Position numbers and translations under genes: made by a program. Of a stretch of DNA of 13,771 nt, positions 6,867-13,771 are shown piece by piece. This DNA comes from Sphingobium sp. Lineage in GTDB: Bacteria; Pseudomonadota; Alphaproteobacteria; Sphingomonadales; Sphingomonadaceae. Within the stretch, counting starts at the first letter, position 1. Each line of letters begins with the position of its first letter. The stretch lies in NCBI GenBank assembly GCA_020051025.1, contig JAGVJS010000017.1:1-13771 (forward strand). The letters run 5' to 3'. The notes below the pieces were generated by a model. That model was not told the DNA's origin, ran no database searches, and worked only from the letters and a program-made list of their open reading frames with translations.

Positions 6867-6990
6867 TATTCGAACCAAATCTGCGGACATGAGGGCCGCG
6901 CCATCATTGGCTACGCGTTACGCTTCTTGGTGCTGCTGAAGCTGCCAGGCGTTTGAGGATGATCGGAACGCCGGCATCCTATTGTAGAAA

Positions 6991-7004
6991 GACACATATT
7001 TGTC
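6991..7004. promoter_or_regulatory. Candidate operator upstream of the RTX nuclease gene
   Basis: GACACATATTTGTC matches its reverse complement at 12 of 14 positions (GACA...ATAT...TGTC). It lies 95 nt before the nuclease start, in a 252-nt spacer that otherwise shows little. A dimeric regulator could bind it; which one is not evident. No confident -35/-10 pair was found around it. Confidence 0.3.
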
Positions 7005-7098
7005 ATGGCGCGCACCTACTGCTTCAAATCGGTCTGGCATTCCGACTCAAGCTGGTGGGACAGTTTGGGAAGACATGTCCTTTTTGGGGTAACCGTTC

Positions 7099-10000
7099 AT
7101 GGCGTCGAACGTCTTCATCAATGAAATTCATTATGACAATGCTGGCACCGACAGCGGCGAATTCGTCGAAATCGCGGGCCTTGCCGGCACCGACGTCACC
7201 GGTTGGAGCATTATACTCTACAACGGCAACCCCGCCCAGCGCAGCAGCTACAACACGCAAACATTGAGCGGTGTCATCGCCGACCAGCAGAAAGGTTATG
7301 GCACCATCCGCGTTGCCTATCCGGCCAACGGCATTCAGAATGGCGGATCGGGCGCGAATGGCGAACCCGACGGCGTTGCGCTGGTCGATGCGCAGGGCAA
7401 TGTCGTGCAGTTCCTGAGCTGGGAAGGCAGCTTCACCGCGGCAAACGGCCCGGCCGCGGGCATGACCAGCGTCAATGTCGGCGTGTATCAGGACGGAACG
7501 CAGAACGGCACGTCGATCGGCTTGACCGGCACGGGCACGACTGCTGCGGATTTCCAGTGGGCGCTGATCAACGGAGCGACGGCTGGAGGCGTGAATAGCG
7601 GCCAGAGCTTTGGCGGCAGCACGCCCAATCCCGTGCCCGGCACGCTGAACATCGCCGACGCGAGCATCGTGGAAGGCAATGTGGGCATCAGCGAAATCGT
7701 CTTCACCGTCAGCCGGGTGGATGGCAGCGCCGGCGCGGTGTCGGCGGCCTGGACGCTGGCTTTTGGTTCGGCGGACGCCGCCGATTTCGGCGCGGGGCTG
7801 GCCACTAGCGGCACGGTGAATTTCGCGGACGGGGCAACGACGGCGGAAATCCGTCTGCCGATCCAGGGCGATACGGTTTTCGAGGCGAATGAGAGCTTCG
7901 CATTGACGCTGAGCGATGCCACCGGCCGCGCAGCGATCGGCCGGGCGACCGCGACCGGCACCATCAGCAATGACGATGTGGCCCCGCCCGCACCGGCGGC
8001 GAATGTCTTCGTGAACGAAATCCATTATGACAATGCCGGCACCGATGTCGGCGAGGCGATCGAGATCGCCGGGGTCGCGGGCACCGACCTGACCGGTTAT
8101 CGGATCGTCTTCTACAATGGCACGAACACGCCGGACGCCGCGCCCGTCTATGACACGCTCAACCTGTCGGGTGTCATCGATAATGAAGGCAATGGCTTCG
8201 GCGCGCTGTCTTTCGCGCGTCCCGGCATCCAGAATGGCGGTGCGGACGGGTTTGCGCTGGTCGCGCCCGATGGCACGGTGATTCAGCTGCTATCTTATGA
8301 AGGCACCTTCACCGCCGCGCCGGGTACGCCCGCCGCCGGCATGACCAGCACCGACATCGGCGTGACGCAGGAACCGGCGCCGGGCATCGGCCTGTCGCTG
8401 CAACTGACCGGTGCAGGTTCGACTGCCGCCGATTTCAGCTGGACGGCTGGGGCGACGCAGACCTTCGGTTCGTTGAACGCTGGCCAGTCCTTCCTGCCTG
8501 CGGACGGCCCAAGCCATCTGCGCATCAACGACGCGCGCGTGGTCGAGGGCGACGACGGTGTTTCCAACATGGTGTTCACTGTGCAGCGCGCCGGTGGCCA
8601 GATCAACGCGGTGAGCGTGGAGTATGCCGTGGTGCTGAATGGCACGGCGGACGCGGCCGACCTGTCGGCCGATGCGCAACTATCGGGCACGGTCAGCTTT
8701 GCGGCGGGCGAGTTCAGCAAGCAGATCATCGTGCCGATCAAAGGCGATACGCTGAGCGAGAATAATGAAACGCTGTCGATCAGCCTGGGCGCGACGAGCG
8801 GTAACGTGATCATCGATCGGGCGACTGCCACCGGAACCATCGTGAACGACGATCCGATCGAACTGGCCATTGGGCAGATCCAGGGCGAAGGCCATGTGTC
8901 CGACTATGTCGGTCAAACCGTCATCACCGACGGCATCGTGACCGCGGTCGCCAGTAACGGCTTCTACCTTCAGTCGGTGGTCAGCGACGGCAATGCCCGC
9001 ACGTCGGACGGCATCTTCATCTTCACCTCCTCCGCACCCGCCGTTGTGGTGGGCGACGCAGCGTCGGTACGCGGTACGGTGTCGGAATATGCGGGCGATC
9101 CTTCCAGCCTGTCGGTGACGCAGATCGTGTCGCCGGTGGTGAACGTCACCAGCCAGGGCAATGTCCTCCCTGCGGCAGTGGTGATCGGCGAAGGCGGGCT
9201 GACGCCGCCGACCCAGGTGATCGACCATGATCCGCTGAACAATTATGACCCGGCTAATGACGGCATCGATTTCTGGGAATCGCTGGAAGGGATGCGGGTG
9301 ACCATCGACGCGCCGCAGGTCGTGTCGAATAGCAATCAATATGGCGAAACCGATGTCGTCGCGTCTCATGGCGCGGGCGCGACCGGCATGAACGATCGCG
9401 GCGGCATCACCATTTCCCCCAATGCGGACGGCACCGTCGACTATAATCCGGAAAAGATCCAGATCGACGCCGACAGCACGATCCTGCCTGGCTACAATCC
9501 GACGCACAGCATCGGCGATCAACTGGCGAGCGTGACCGGTGTATTGAACTACAGCTTCGGCAATTATGAGCTGCTGGCGACGGAAGCGGTCACGGTGACC
9601 AAGGACGTGACACTGGAACGAGAAGTGACCACGCTTCGTGGTGACGCCAACTATCTGTCAATCGCCACCTATAATGTCGGAAATCTGGATGCGAGCGACA
9701 ACAAATTCGATATCCTTGCCAGCAACATCGTCTATAATCTAAATGCGCCCGACATCGTCGCGTTGCAGGAAATTCAGGACGCTGACGGAGCAGGCACGGG
9801 CAGCGACCTGTCGGGCGCCGTCACTGCGCAGGGCCTGATCGATGCGATCTTTGCCCAGACCGGCAAGCAATATGCCTATGTCGAAGTCGCGCCGGATACC
9901 GCCAATTCGACCGGCGGCGAACCGAACGGCAACATCCGCAACGGATTCCTCTATGATGTAGACCGTGTCTCCTATGTGGAGGGCAGCGCGGAACTGATCA

Positions 10001-11724
10001 CCGGCGGCGCTTACACGGGCAGCCGCAATCCGCTGGCGGCGCAGTTCAATTTTGCAGGCCAGACGATCACGGCGATCAACGTCCACTTCACGTCGCGCGG
10101 CGGCAGCGATCCGAACTGGGGCAATACGCAGCCCGCGCAGGCGGCGGGGGATGCCGCGCGGATCGCACAGGCGGCGGGCGTCAAAGCCTATATGCAGGAG
10201 CATTTGGCCGATAATCCATCGCTCAACTTTGCCATGCTGGGGGATTTCAACGGCTTTTATTTCGAGGAAGCCCAGACCCAGCTGACCGATCCGGCCAAGG
10301 GTGGGATGTTGACAAACCTTAATACGCTGCTGCCGCCTGAAGAACGATATAGCTATATGTTCGAGGGCAATGCCCAGCAGATCGACCATATATTGGTCAC
10401 CGGCGGGCTGGCGCAGAACGCCCAATATGATGCGGTGCATACCAATGCGCAGTTCGGTGACCGCCCGACCGACCATGACCCCCAACTAGCGCTGCTTATG
10501 CTAGGCGCCGCGCCCAAGGATCTGGTGCTGAGCAATGCGGCGGTTGCCGAAAATCTGCCCGCGGGCAGCCTGATCGGCACGCTGGCCGCGGCCGATACGG
10601 CCAATGATGTGCTGACCTATGCACTGGTCGACGATGCCAACGGCCTGTTCGTGGTCGATGCGCAGACCGGTGTCATCACGACCACCGCTGCGCTGGATTA
10701 TGAAGCGCTATCTTCCTACACCATCGTCGCAAAGGTGACGGATACCGGTGGTCTTTCCACGCAGCAGGGCTTCGCCATCGCCGTCACCGACGTCAACGAA
10801 GCGCCCATCGCCGTGAACGACAAGATCACGGTGAACGAAGATGCGACCAGCGAGAATCTCTGGTCGACGTTGCTTGGCAATGACAATGACCCCGATGTAG
10901 GCCAGACGTTGGCGATCAGCGCCATCGATACCAGCAATACGCTGGGCAGCGTGATCTTTGACGCAGCGACGCAACAACTGCGCTATGCCGCCGATCATGA
11001 TGCGTTCGATGCGCTGGCCACCGGCGCCAAGCAGACGGACAGCTTTAGCTATACCGTCATTGACGATCAGGGGCTGACCAGCACGGCAACGGTCGAGATA
11101 TCGGTGACCGGCATCGCTGACGGCATCACTCGCACCGGCACAATCTTCTCCGACACGCTCAATGGCACGGCGGGCGAGGACAAGCTGTCGGGCGGACTGG
11201 GCAATGACACCCTGAACGGCCTCAACGGTCACGACATTCTGGACGGGGGCATCGGCAACGACAAGCTGTATGGCGGAGCAGGCAATGACGTCCTGTTCGG
11301 TAGCCTTGGCAACGACATGTTGAACGGGGGTGATGGCAACGACATCCTGTTCGGCGGACTGGGCGATGACGTACTGACTGGCGGCAAGGGGACGGACGTC
11401 TTCCATTTCGGCCGTCTGGACGGCAATGACAAGATCACCGACTTCGACGTCACGCAGGACAGCATCGTGCTGGACGACGGCATTTCGCTGCTGCGGTCGA
11501 AGGTGCAGGATGTCGATCGCGACGGGGTGAAGGATCTGGTCCTGAACTTCAGCTTGGGCACCACGGTGACGCTGCTGGGCGTGAGCGATGCCAAGGCGAT
11601 CAAGTTCGGCGCGCCCGATCAGTGGTCCGACCATCAGCCCGGCGCCGGTGGCATCCTGGACGGGATCGGCGATTTCATCTTCGATCGTTTCGGTGGCTTG
11701 TTCGAGCTTGGCCATGGTCTTTGA
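7099..11724 (+). CDS. Large RTX extracellular nuclease/phosphatase (type I secretion substrate)
   Basis: The product is 1541 aa, has no N-terminal signal peptide and no cysteine, as is usual for type I secreted RTX proteins. Domains in order: lamin-tail-like (4-175), Calx-beta (183-293), a second lamin-tail-like (302-465), a second Calx-beta (474-585), an OB-like region as in ExeM-type nucleases (590-840), an endonuclease/exonuclease/phosphatase domain (853-1136), a cadherin repeat (1140-1235), a cadherin/VCBS-like domain (1236-1338), eight RTX nonapeptides (1363-1434) and a C-terminal secretion region. Catalytic residues are complete: Asn859, Glu891 (LQEI), His996, Asp1049 and Asn1051 (GDFNG), Asp1096-His1097 and Asp1125-His1126. 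DNA is the likeliest substrate; a phosphodiester or lipid phosphate is possible. GGGG (7086-7089) is a modest SD. The exporter genes follow directly. Confidence 0.92.
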   Translation: MASNVFINEIHYDNAGTDSGEFVEIAGLAGTDVTGWSIILYNGNPAQRSSYNTQTLSGVIADQQKGYGTIRVAYPANGIQNGGSGANGEPDGVALVDAQGNVVQFLSWEGSFTAANGPAAGMTSVNVGVYQDGTQNGTSIGLTGTGTTAADFQWALINGATAGGVNSGQSFGGSTPNPVPGTLNIADASIVEGNVGISEIVFTVSRVDGSAGAVSAAWTLAFGSADAADFGAGLATSGTVNFADGATTAEIRLPIQGDTVFEANESFALTLSDATGRAAIGRATATGTISNDDVAPPAPAANVFVNEIHYDNAGTDVGEAIEIAGVAGTDLTGYRIVFYNGTNTPDAAPVYDTLNLSGVIDNEGNGFGALSFARPGIQNGGADGFALVAPDGTVIQLLSYEGTFTAAPGTPAAGMTSTDIGVTQEPAPGIGLSLQLTGAGSTAADFSWTAGATQTFGSLNAGQSFLPADGPSHLRINDARVVEGDDGVSNMVFTVQRAGGQINAVSVEYAVVLNGTADAADLSADAQLSGTVSFAAGEFSKQIIVPIKGDTLSENNETLSISLGATSGNVIIDRATATGTIVNDDPIELAIGQIQGEGHVSDYVGQTVITDGIVTAVASNGFYLQSVVSDGNARTSDGIFIFTSSAPAVVVGDAASVRGTVSEYAGDPSSLSVTQIVSPVVNVTSQGNVLPAAVVIGEGGLTPPTQVIDHDPLNNYDPANDGIDFWESLEGMRVTIDAPQVVSNSNQYGETDVVASHGAGATGMNDRGGITISPNADGTVDYNPEKIQIDADSTILPGYNPTHSIGDQLASVTGVLNYSFGNYELLATEAVTVTKDVTLEREVTTLRGDANYLSIATYNVGNLDASDNKFDILASNIVYNLNAPDIVALQEIQDADGAGTGSDLSGAVTAQGLIDAIFAQTGKQYAYVEVAPDTANSTGGEPNGNIRNGFLYDVDRVSYVEGSAELITGGAYTGSRNPLAAQFNFAGQTITAINVHFTSRGGSDPNWGNTQPAQAAGDAARIAQAAGVKAYMQEHLADNPSLNFAMLGDFNGFYFEEAQTQLTDPAKGGMLTNLNTLLPPEERYSYMFEGNAQQIDHILVTGGLAQNAQYDAVHTNAQFGDRPTDHDPQLALLMLGAAPKDLVLSNAAVAENLPAGSLIGTLAAADTANDVLTYALVDDANGLFVVDAQTGVITTTAALDYEALSSYTIVAKVTDTGGLSTQQGFAIAVTDVNEAPIAVNDKITVNEDATSENLWSTLLGNDNDPDVGQTLAISAIDTSNTLGSVIFDAATQQLRYAADHDAFDALATGAKQTDSFSYTVIDDQGLTSTATVEISVTGIADGITRTGTIFSDTLNGTAGEDKLSGGLGNDTLNGLNGHDILDGGIGNDKLYGGAGNDVLFGSLGNDMLNGGDGNDILFGGLGDDVLTGGKGTDVFHFGRLDGNDKITDFDVTQDSIVLDDGISLLRSKVQDVDRDGVKDLVLNFSLGTTVTLLGVSDAKAIKFGAPDQWSDHQPGAGGILDGIGDFIFDRFGGLFELGHGL
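7108..8853 (+). repeat. Tandem duplication of a lamin-tail/Calx-beta module inside the nuclease gene
   Basis: Copy 1 (7108-7977, residues 4-293) and copy 2 (8002-8853, residues 302-585) are offset by 298 residues at their starts. Openings [18 protein letters not shown] and [18 protein letters not shown] are nearly identical, also in DNA. Both copies contain an IQNGG segment and an EG-FTAA segment, and both end in RATATGTI plus NDD. The Calx-beta halves are more diverged. Confidence 0.85.
11185..11400 (+). repeat. RTX calcium-binding nonapeptide array (8 x 27 bp)
   Basis: Eight consecutive nine-residue units (1363-1434), such as [18 protein letters not shown] and LFGGLGDDV, follow the GGxGxDxUx rule. 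Some are degenerate ([18 protein letters not shown]). In this family they form a calcium-bound parallel beta-roll that folds only outside the cell, ahead of the uncleaved C-terminal export signal. Confidence 0.95.
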
Positions 11725-11760
11725 TATAGCGCCCGCTTAACACGGATAAGAATGATGCTT

Positions 11761-11790
11761 CGCCGCGCGATGGATAGCCGTCGCGCGGCG
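11761..11790 (+). terminator. Perfect 10-bp hairpin between the nuclease and exporter genes
   Basis: CGCCGCGCGA (11761-11770) and TCGCGCGGCG (11781-11790) are exactly complementary around a 10-nt loop, 37 nt after the nuclease stop. TCGTCTTG follows, only partly T-rich. It may act as a partial terminator or mRNA-stabilising 3' stem, giving more substrate mRNA than exporter mRNA. Confidence 0.55.
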
Positions 11791-11816
11791 TCGTCTTGAA
11801 CGATAGTGATGTTAGA

Positions 11817-13547
11817 ATGACGGATAAGGTTCGGGGGCCGCTGCGCGCGGCATTGGCACATTGCAGGCGGCATTTCGTCGCCACCGCCGGCTTCAGCGCA
11901 TTGGTGAACCTGCTCTATATTGCGCCCACCCTCTACATGTTGCAGGTCTATGACCGGGTCGTGCCGACGCAGGGATTGCAGACTCTGTTGTTCCTGACGC
12001 TGGTGCTGTTGTTCGCACTGGTGACTTTGGCCAGCCTCGACCGGGTGCGCCAGCGGTTGCTGACGCGGGCGGGGGTCCAGATGGATGCAGCGCTGGCGCC
12101 GCTGATCCTGGACGCCACGTTGGGGCGTCCTGATATGAGCGTGGCGCGGCAGGCGCTGCGCGAATTCGACCAGATGCGGGGCACGCTGACCGGGCCAGGC
12201 ATATTGGCGCTGTTCGACGCGCCATGGGTGCCCATCTATCTGCTGGTCTGTTTCATGGTGCATCCTTGGATCGGGGCGGTGGCGATCGTCGGCTGCCTGC
12301 TGATGCCACTGCTTGCCTGGGCTAGTGAGCGGCTGACGCGCGGTCGGCTGGACTTGGCCCAGCGGATCGCCGGAGATAGCTATGCGCATCAGGATGCGTT
12401 GCTGGGGTCGGCGGACAGCCTGCGCGCGCTGGGCATGCGCAGAGCGATGGTCGCCCGTCAGCTGCGGCAGCGCGAAGCGATGCTGGCCGCGCAGACCGAG
12501 GCCAGCTTTGCTTCGGGCAATATTCTGACCGTCACCAAATTCGTGCGCATGGCGCTGCAATCGCTGGCGCTGGGACTGGGCGCGCTGCTGGCCGTGGACA
12601 ATCTGATTTCAGCTGGTGCAATCTTCGCGTCCTCCTTTCTTATTGCCCGCGCGCTCCAGCCGATCGAGCAACTGATCGGCAGCTGGAAGGCGATCGTCCA
12701 GGCGCGCCAGAGCTATGCGAGCATTGATGCGCTGCTGGCGACCGTGCCGCATGCGTTGAACCAGACCCGGCTACCCGCGCCGCGCGGAGCGATGCAGCTG
12801 GAAAATGTCACCGTGCTCAATGAAGCGCGGGACGGAGCGATCCTGCAAGGCGTGTCGCTGCGTATCCAGCCGGGCGAAGTGATCGCGGTGATCGGGCCAA
12901 GCGGTGCGGGGAAGTCCACGCTGATCCGTGCCATCGCCGGTGCGATCCTGCCTGATCGCGGCACGGTGCGCATCGATGATGCCGATGCGCGGGATTGGGA
13001 TCCTGAGCAGCTGGCGCGGCATATCGGCTATCTGCCGCAGGATTCGGCATTGTTCGCGGGTACGGTGGCCGACAATATCGCCCGTTTCGCAAGTGAACTG
13101 AACGACGATCGCGCCGCCATTGATGCCGCTGTCGTGGCCGCAGCTGAGCAGGTCGGGGCGGGGCCGCTGATCGCACGGCTGTCCAATGGCTATAACCATC
13201 GGCTGAGCCTGAACGGGCGGGGCGTATCGGCGGGGCAGGCGCAGCGCATCGCGTTGGCGCGGGCCGTCTATGGTGATCCGGCGATCCTGATCCTGGACGA
13301 ACCCAATGCGCATCTGGACGGGGAGGGCGACGCTGCGCTGATCCAGGCGCTGACTGTGCTGAAGGCGAAGGGCAAGACCATCCTGATTATATCGCACAAG
13401 CTGGGTATATTGCCGGTGGTGGACAAGATATTGGTGCTGCGCGATGGGCGGGCCGAACTGTTCGGGCCGCGCGATGAGATATTGGCCAAGGTCGCGCCGC
13501 CCAATATCCGCCATATGCCAACGCCCCCCGTGGCAGGTGCGGCATGA
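11817..13547 (+). CDS. Type I secretion system ABC transporter (permease-ATPase, PrtD type)
   Basis: The 576-aa half-transporter sits in the inner membrane and powers one-step export of the RTX protein. The N-terminal membrane domain has hydrophobic helices at about 26-46, 54-73, 139-165 and 245-281, with the PrtD-type signature DAPWVPIYLLVCFMVHPWIG (134-153). The nucleotide-binding domain has Walker A GPSGAGKST (360-368), Q-loop Gln408 in YLPQD, signature VSAGQ (470-474), Walker B ILILDE (Asp494, Glu495), D-loop and His527. The signature departs from the usual LSGGQ. There is no peptidase-like N-terminal domain. I chose ATG 11817; a TTG at 11796 is in frame, but neither has a clear SD. The stop overlaps the membrane-fusion gene (ATGA). 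Confidence 0.94.
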   Translation: MTDKVRGPLRAALAHCRRHFVATAGFSALVNLLYIAPTLYMLQVYDRVVPTQGLQTLLFLTLVLLFALVTLASLDRVRQRLLTRAGVQMDAALAPLILDATLGRPDMSVARQALREFDQMRGTLTGPGILALFDAPWVPIYLLVCFMVHPWIGAVAIVGCLLMPLLAWASERLTRGRLDLAQRIAGDSYAHQDALLGSADSLRALGMRRAMVARQLRQREAMLAAQTEASFASGNILTVTKFVRMALQSLALGLGALLAVDNLISAGAIFASSFLIARALQPIEQLIGSWKAIVQARQSYASIDALLATVPHALNQTRLPAPRGAMQLENVTVLNEARDGAILQGVSLRIQPGEVIAVIGPSGAGKSTLIRAIAGAILPDRGTVRIDDADARDWDPEQLARHIGYLPQDSALFAGTVADNIARFASELNDDRAAIDAAVVAAAEQVGAGPLIARLSNGYNHRLSLNGRGVSAGQAQRIALARAVYGDPAILILDEPNAHLDGEGDAALIQALTVLKAKGKTILIISHKLGILPVVDKILVLRDGRAELFGPRDEILAKVAPPNIRHMPTPPVAGAA

Positions 13548-13771
13548 CCAAGCCTGTCATCCTGCCCGCCACTCAACCCGCCGCCACGCCGGCGGCGGCG
13601 CTGGCCGATCCGTTGCGCGATATCCGTAGCGGGCTGATCGTGGCGGCGATCTTTTTCCTCGGCTTTCTGGGCTGGGCGGCCTTTGTCCGGCTGGACGCGG
13701 CGGCCTATGCGCCCGGCACGCTGGTCGTGTCAGGACAGCGCCAGTCGGTACAGCATCGGGACGGCGGCGTG
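13544..13771 (+). CDS. HlyD-family membrane fusion protein of the type I exporter (5' part, truncated by window)
   Basis: The first 76 codons are visible and the frame is open to the window edge. A Pro/Ala-rich cytoplasmic N-terminus (1-24) precedes one transmembrane helix (about 31-49, LIVAAIFFLGFLGWAAFVRL). YAPGTLVVSGQRQSVQHRDGGV follows in short blocks, typical of the start of the HlyD/PrtE barrel-sandwich domain, where G-x-V...VQH is common. It would link the ABC protein to an outer-membrane TolC-type channel, which is not seen here. The ATG overlaps the transporter stop, so the two are co-translated. Confidence 0.9.
   Translation, partial: MTKPVILPATQPAATPAAALADPLRDIRSGLIVAAIFFLGFLGWAAFVRLDAAAYAPGTLVVSGQRQSVQHRDGGV

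Noticed and set aside
7024..8025. 333-aa minus-strand frame opposite the RTX nuclease
   Set aside because: Antisense shadow; the plus strand encodes recognisable, duplicated domains. The same applies to the other long minus-strand frames at 8680-9522, 10708-11715 and 11634-12560.
11185..11400. CRISPR-like or simple DNA repeat array (27-bp period)
   Set aside because: The period reflects RTX nonapeptides in frame with the nuclease. The units are diverged and there are no spacers.

Overview
The window looks like chromosomal DNA from an alphaproteobacterium, most likely a sphingomonad (Sphingobium/Sphingomonas type). This is an inference from high G+C, GTG starts, many 4-nt gene overlaps, and the style of the homogentisate and type I secretion genes. 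No rRNA, tRNA, CRISPR array, insertion sequence or phage gene was recognised.

Left part (1-4578): the first codons of an unidentified minus-strand gene lie at 1-25. A minus-strand MarR-family regulator (356-826) is divergent from a plus-strand operon hmgA-fahA-maiA-Rieske (904-4578). The first three operon genes encode the lower homogentisate pathway: ring cleavage, cis/trans isomerisation, and hydrolysis to fumarate and acetoacetate. The fourth is a small soluble Rieske [2Fe-2S] protein. All three junctions are 4-nt stop/start overlaps. The divergent spacer holds a TTGACA -35 box and a 14/16 palindrome just downstream of the presumed -10, a good operator candidate for the MarR protein.

Middle part (4579-7098): a spacer with an unusual hairpin that has two competing pairings, and an AT-rich inverted repeat. 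It is followed by a coupled pair of exported proteins: a 301-aa protein of unknown function, and a 297-aa Sel1-repeat protein with seven Cys-x7-Cys pairs in exact 36-residue register. A 34-codon ORF overlaps the first start codon.

Right part (7099-13771): a type I secretion locus. A 1541-aa cysteine-free RTX protein carries a duplicated lamin-tail/Calx-beta module, an OB-like region, a complete endonuclease/exonuclease/phosphatase (DNase I-like) domain, cadherin-like domains and eight RTX nonapeptides. A strong hairpin follows, then a PrtD-like exporter ATPase/permease, overlapped by the 5' end of an HlyD-type membrane fusion protein that runs off the window. The likely role is export of a large calcium-binding extracellular nuclease, for example for eDNA or phosphate scavenging or biofilm turnover. 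The components belong to known families. The most distinctive points are the Rieske gene in the homogentisate operon, the modular architecture of the nuclease, and the cysteine-phased Sel1 protein with its unknown partner.
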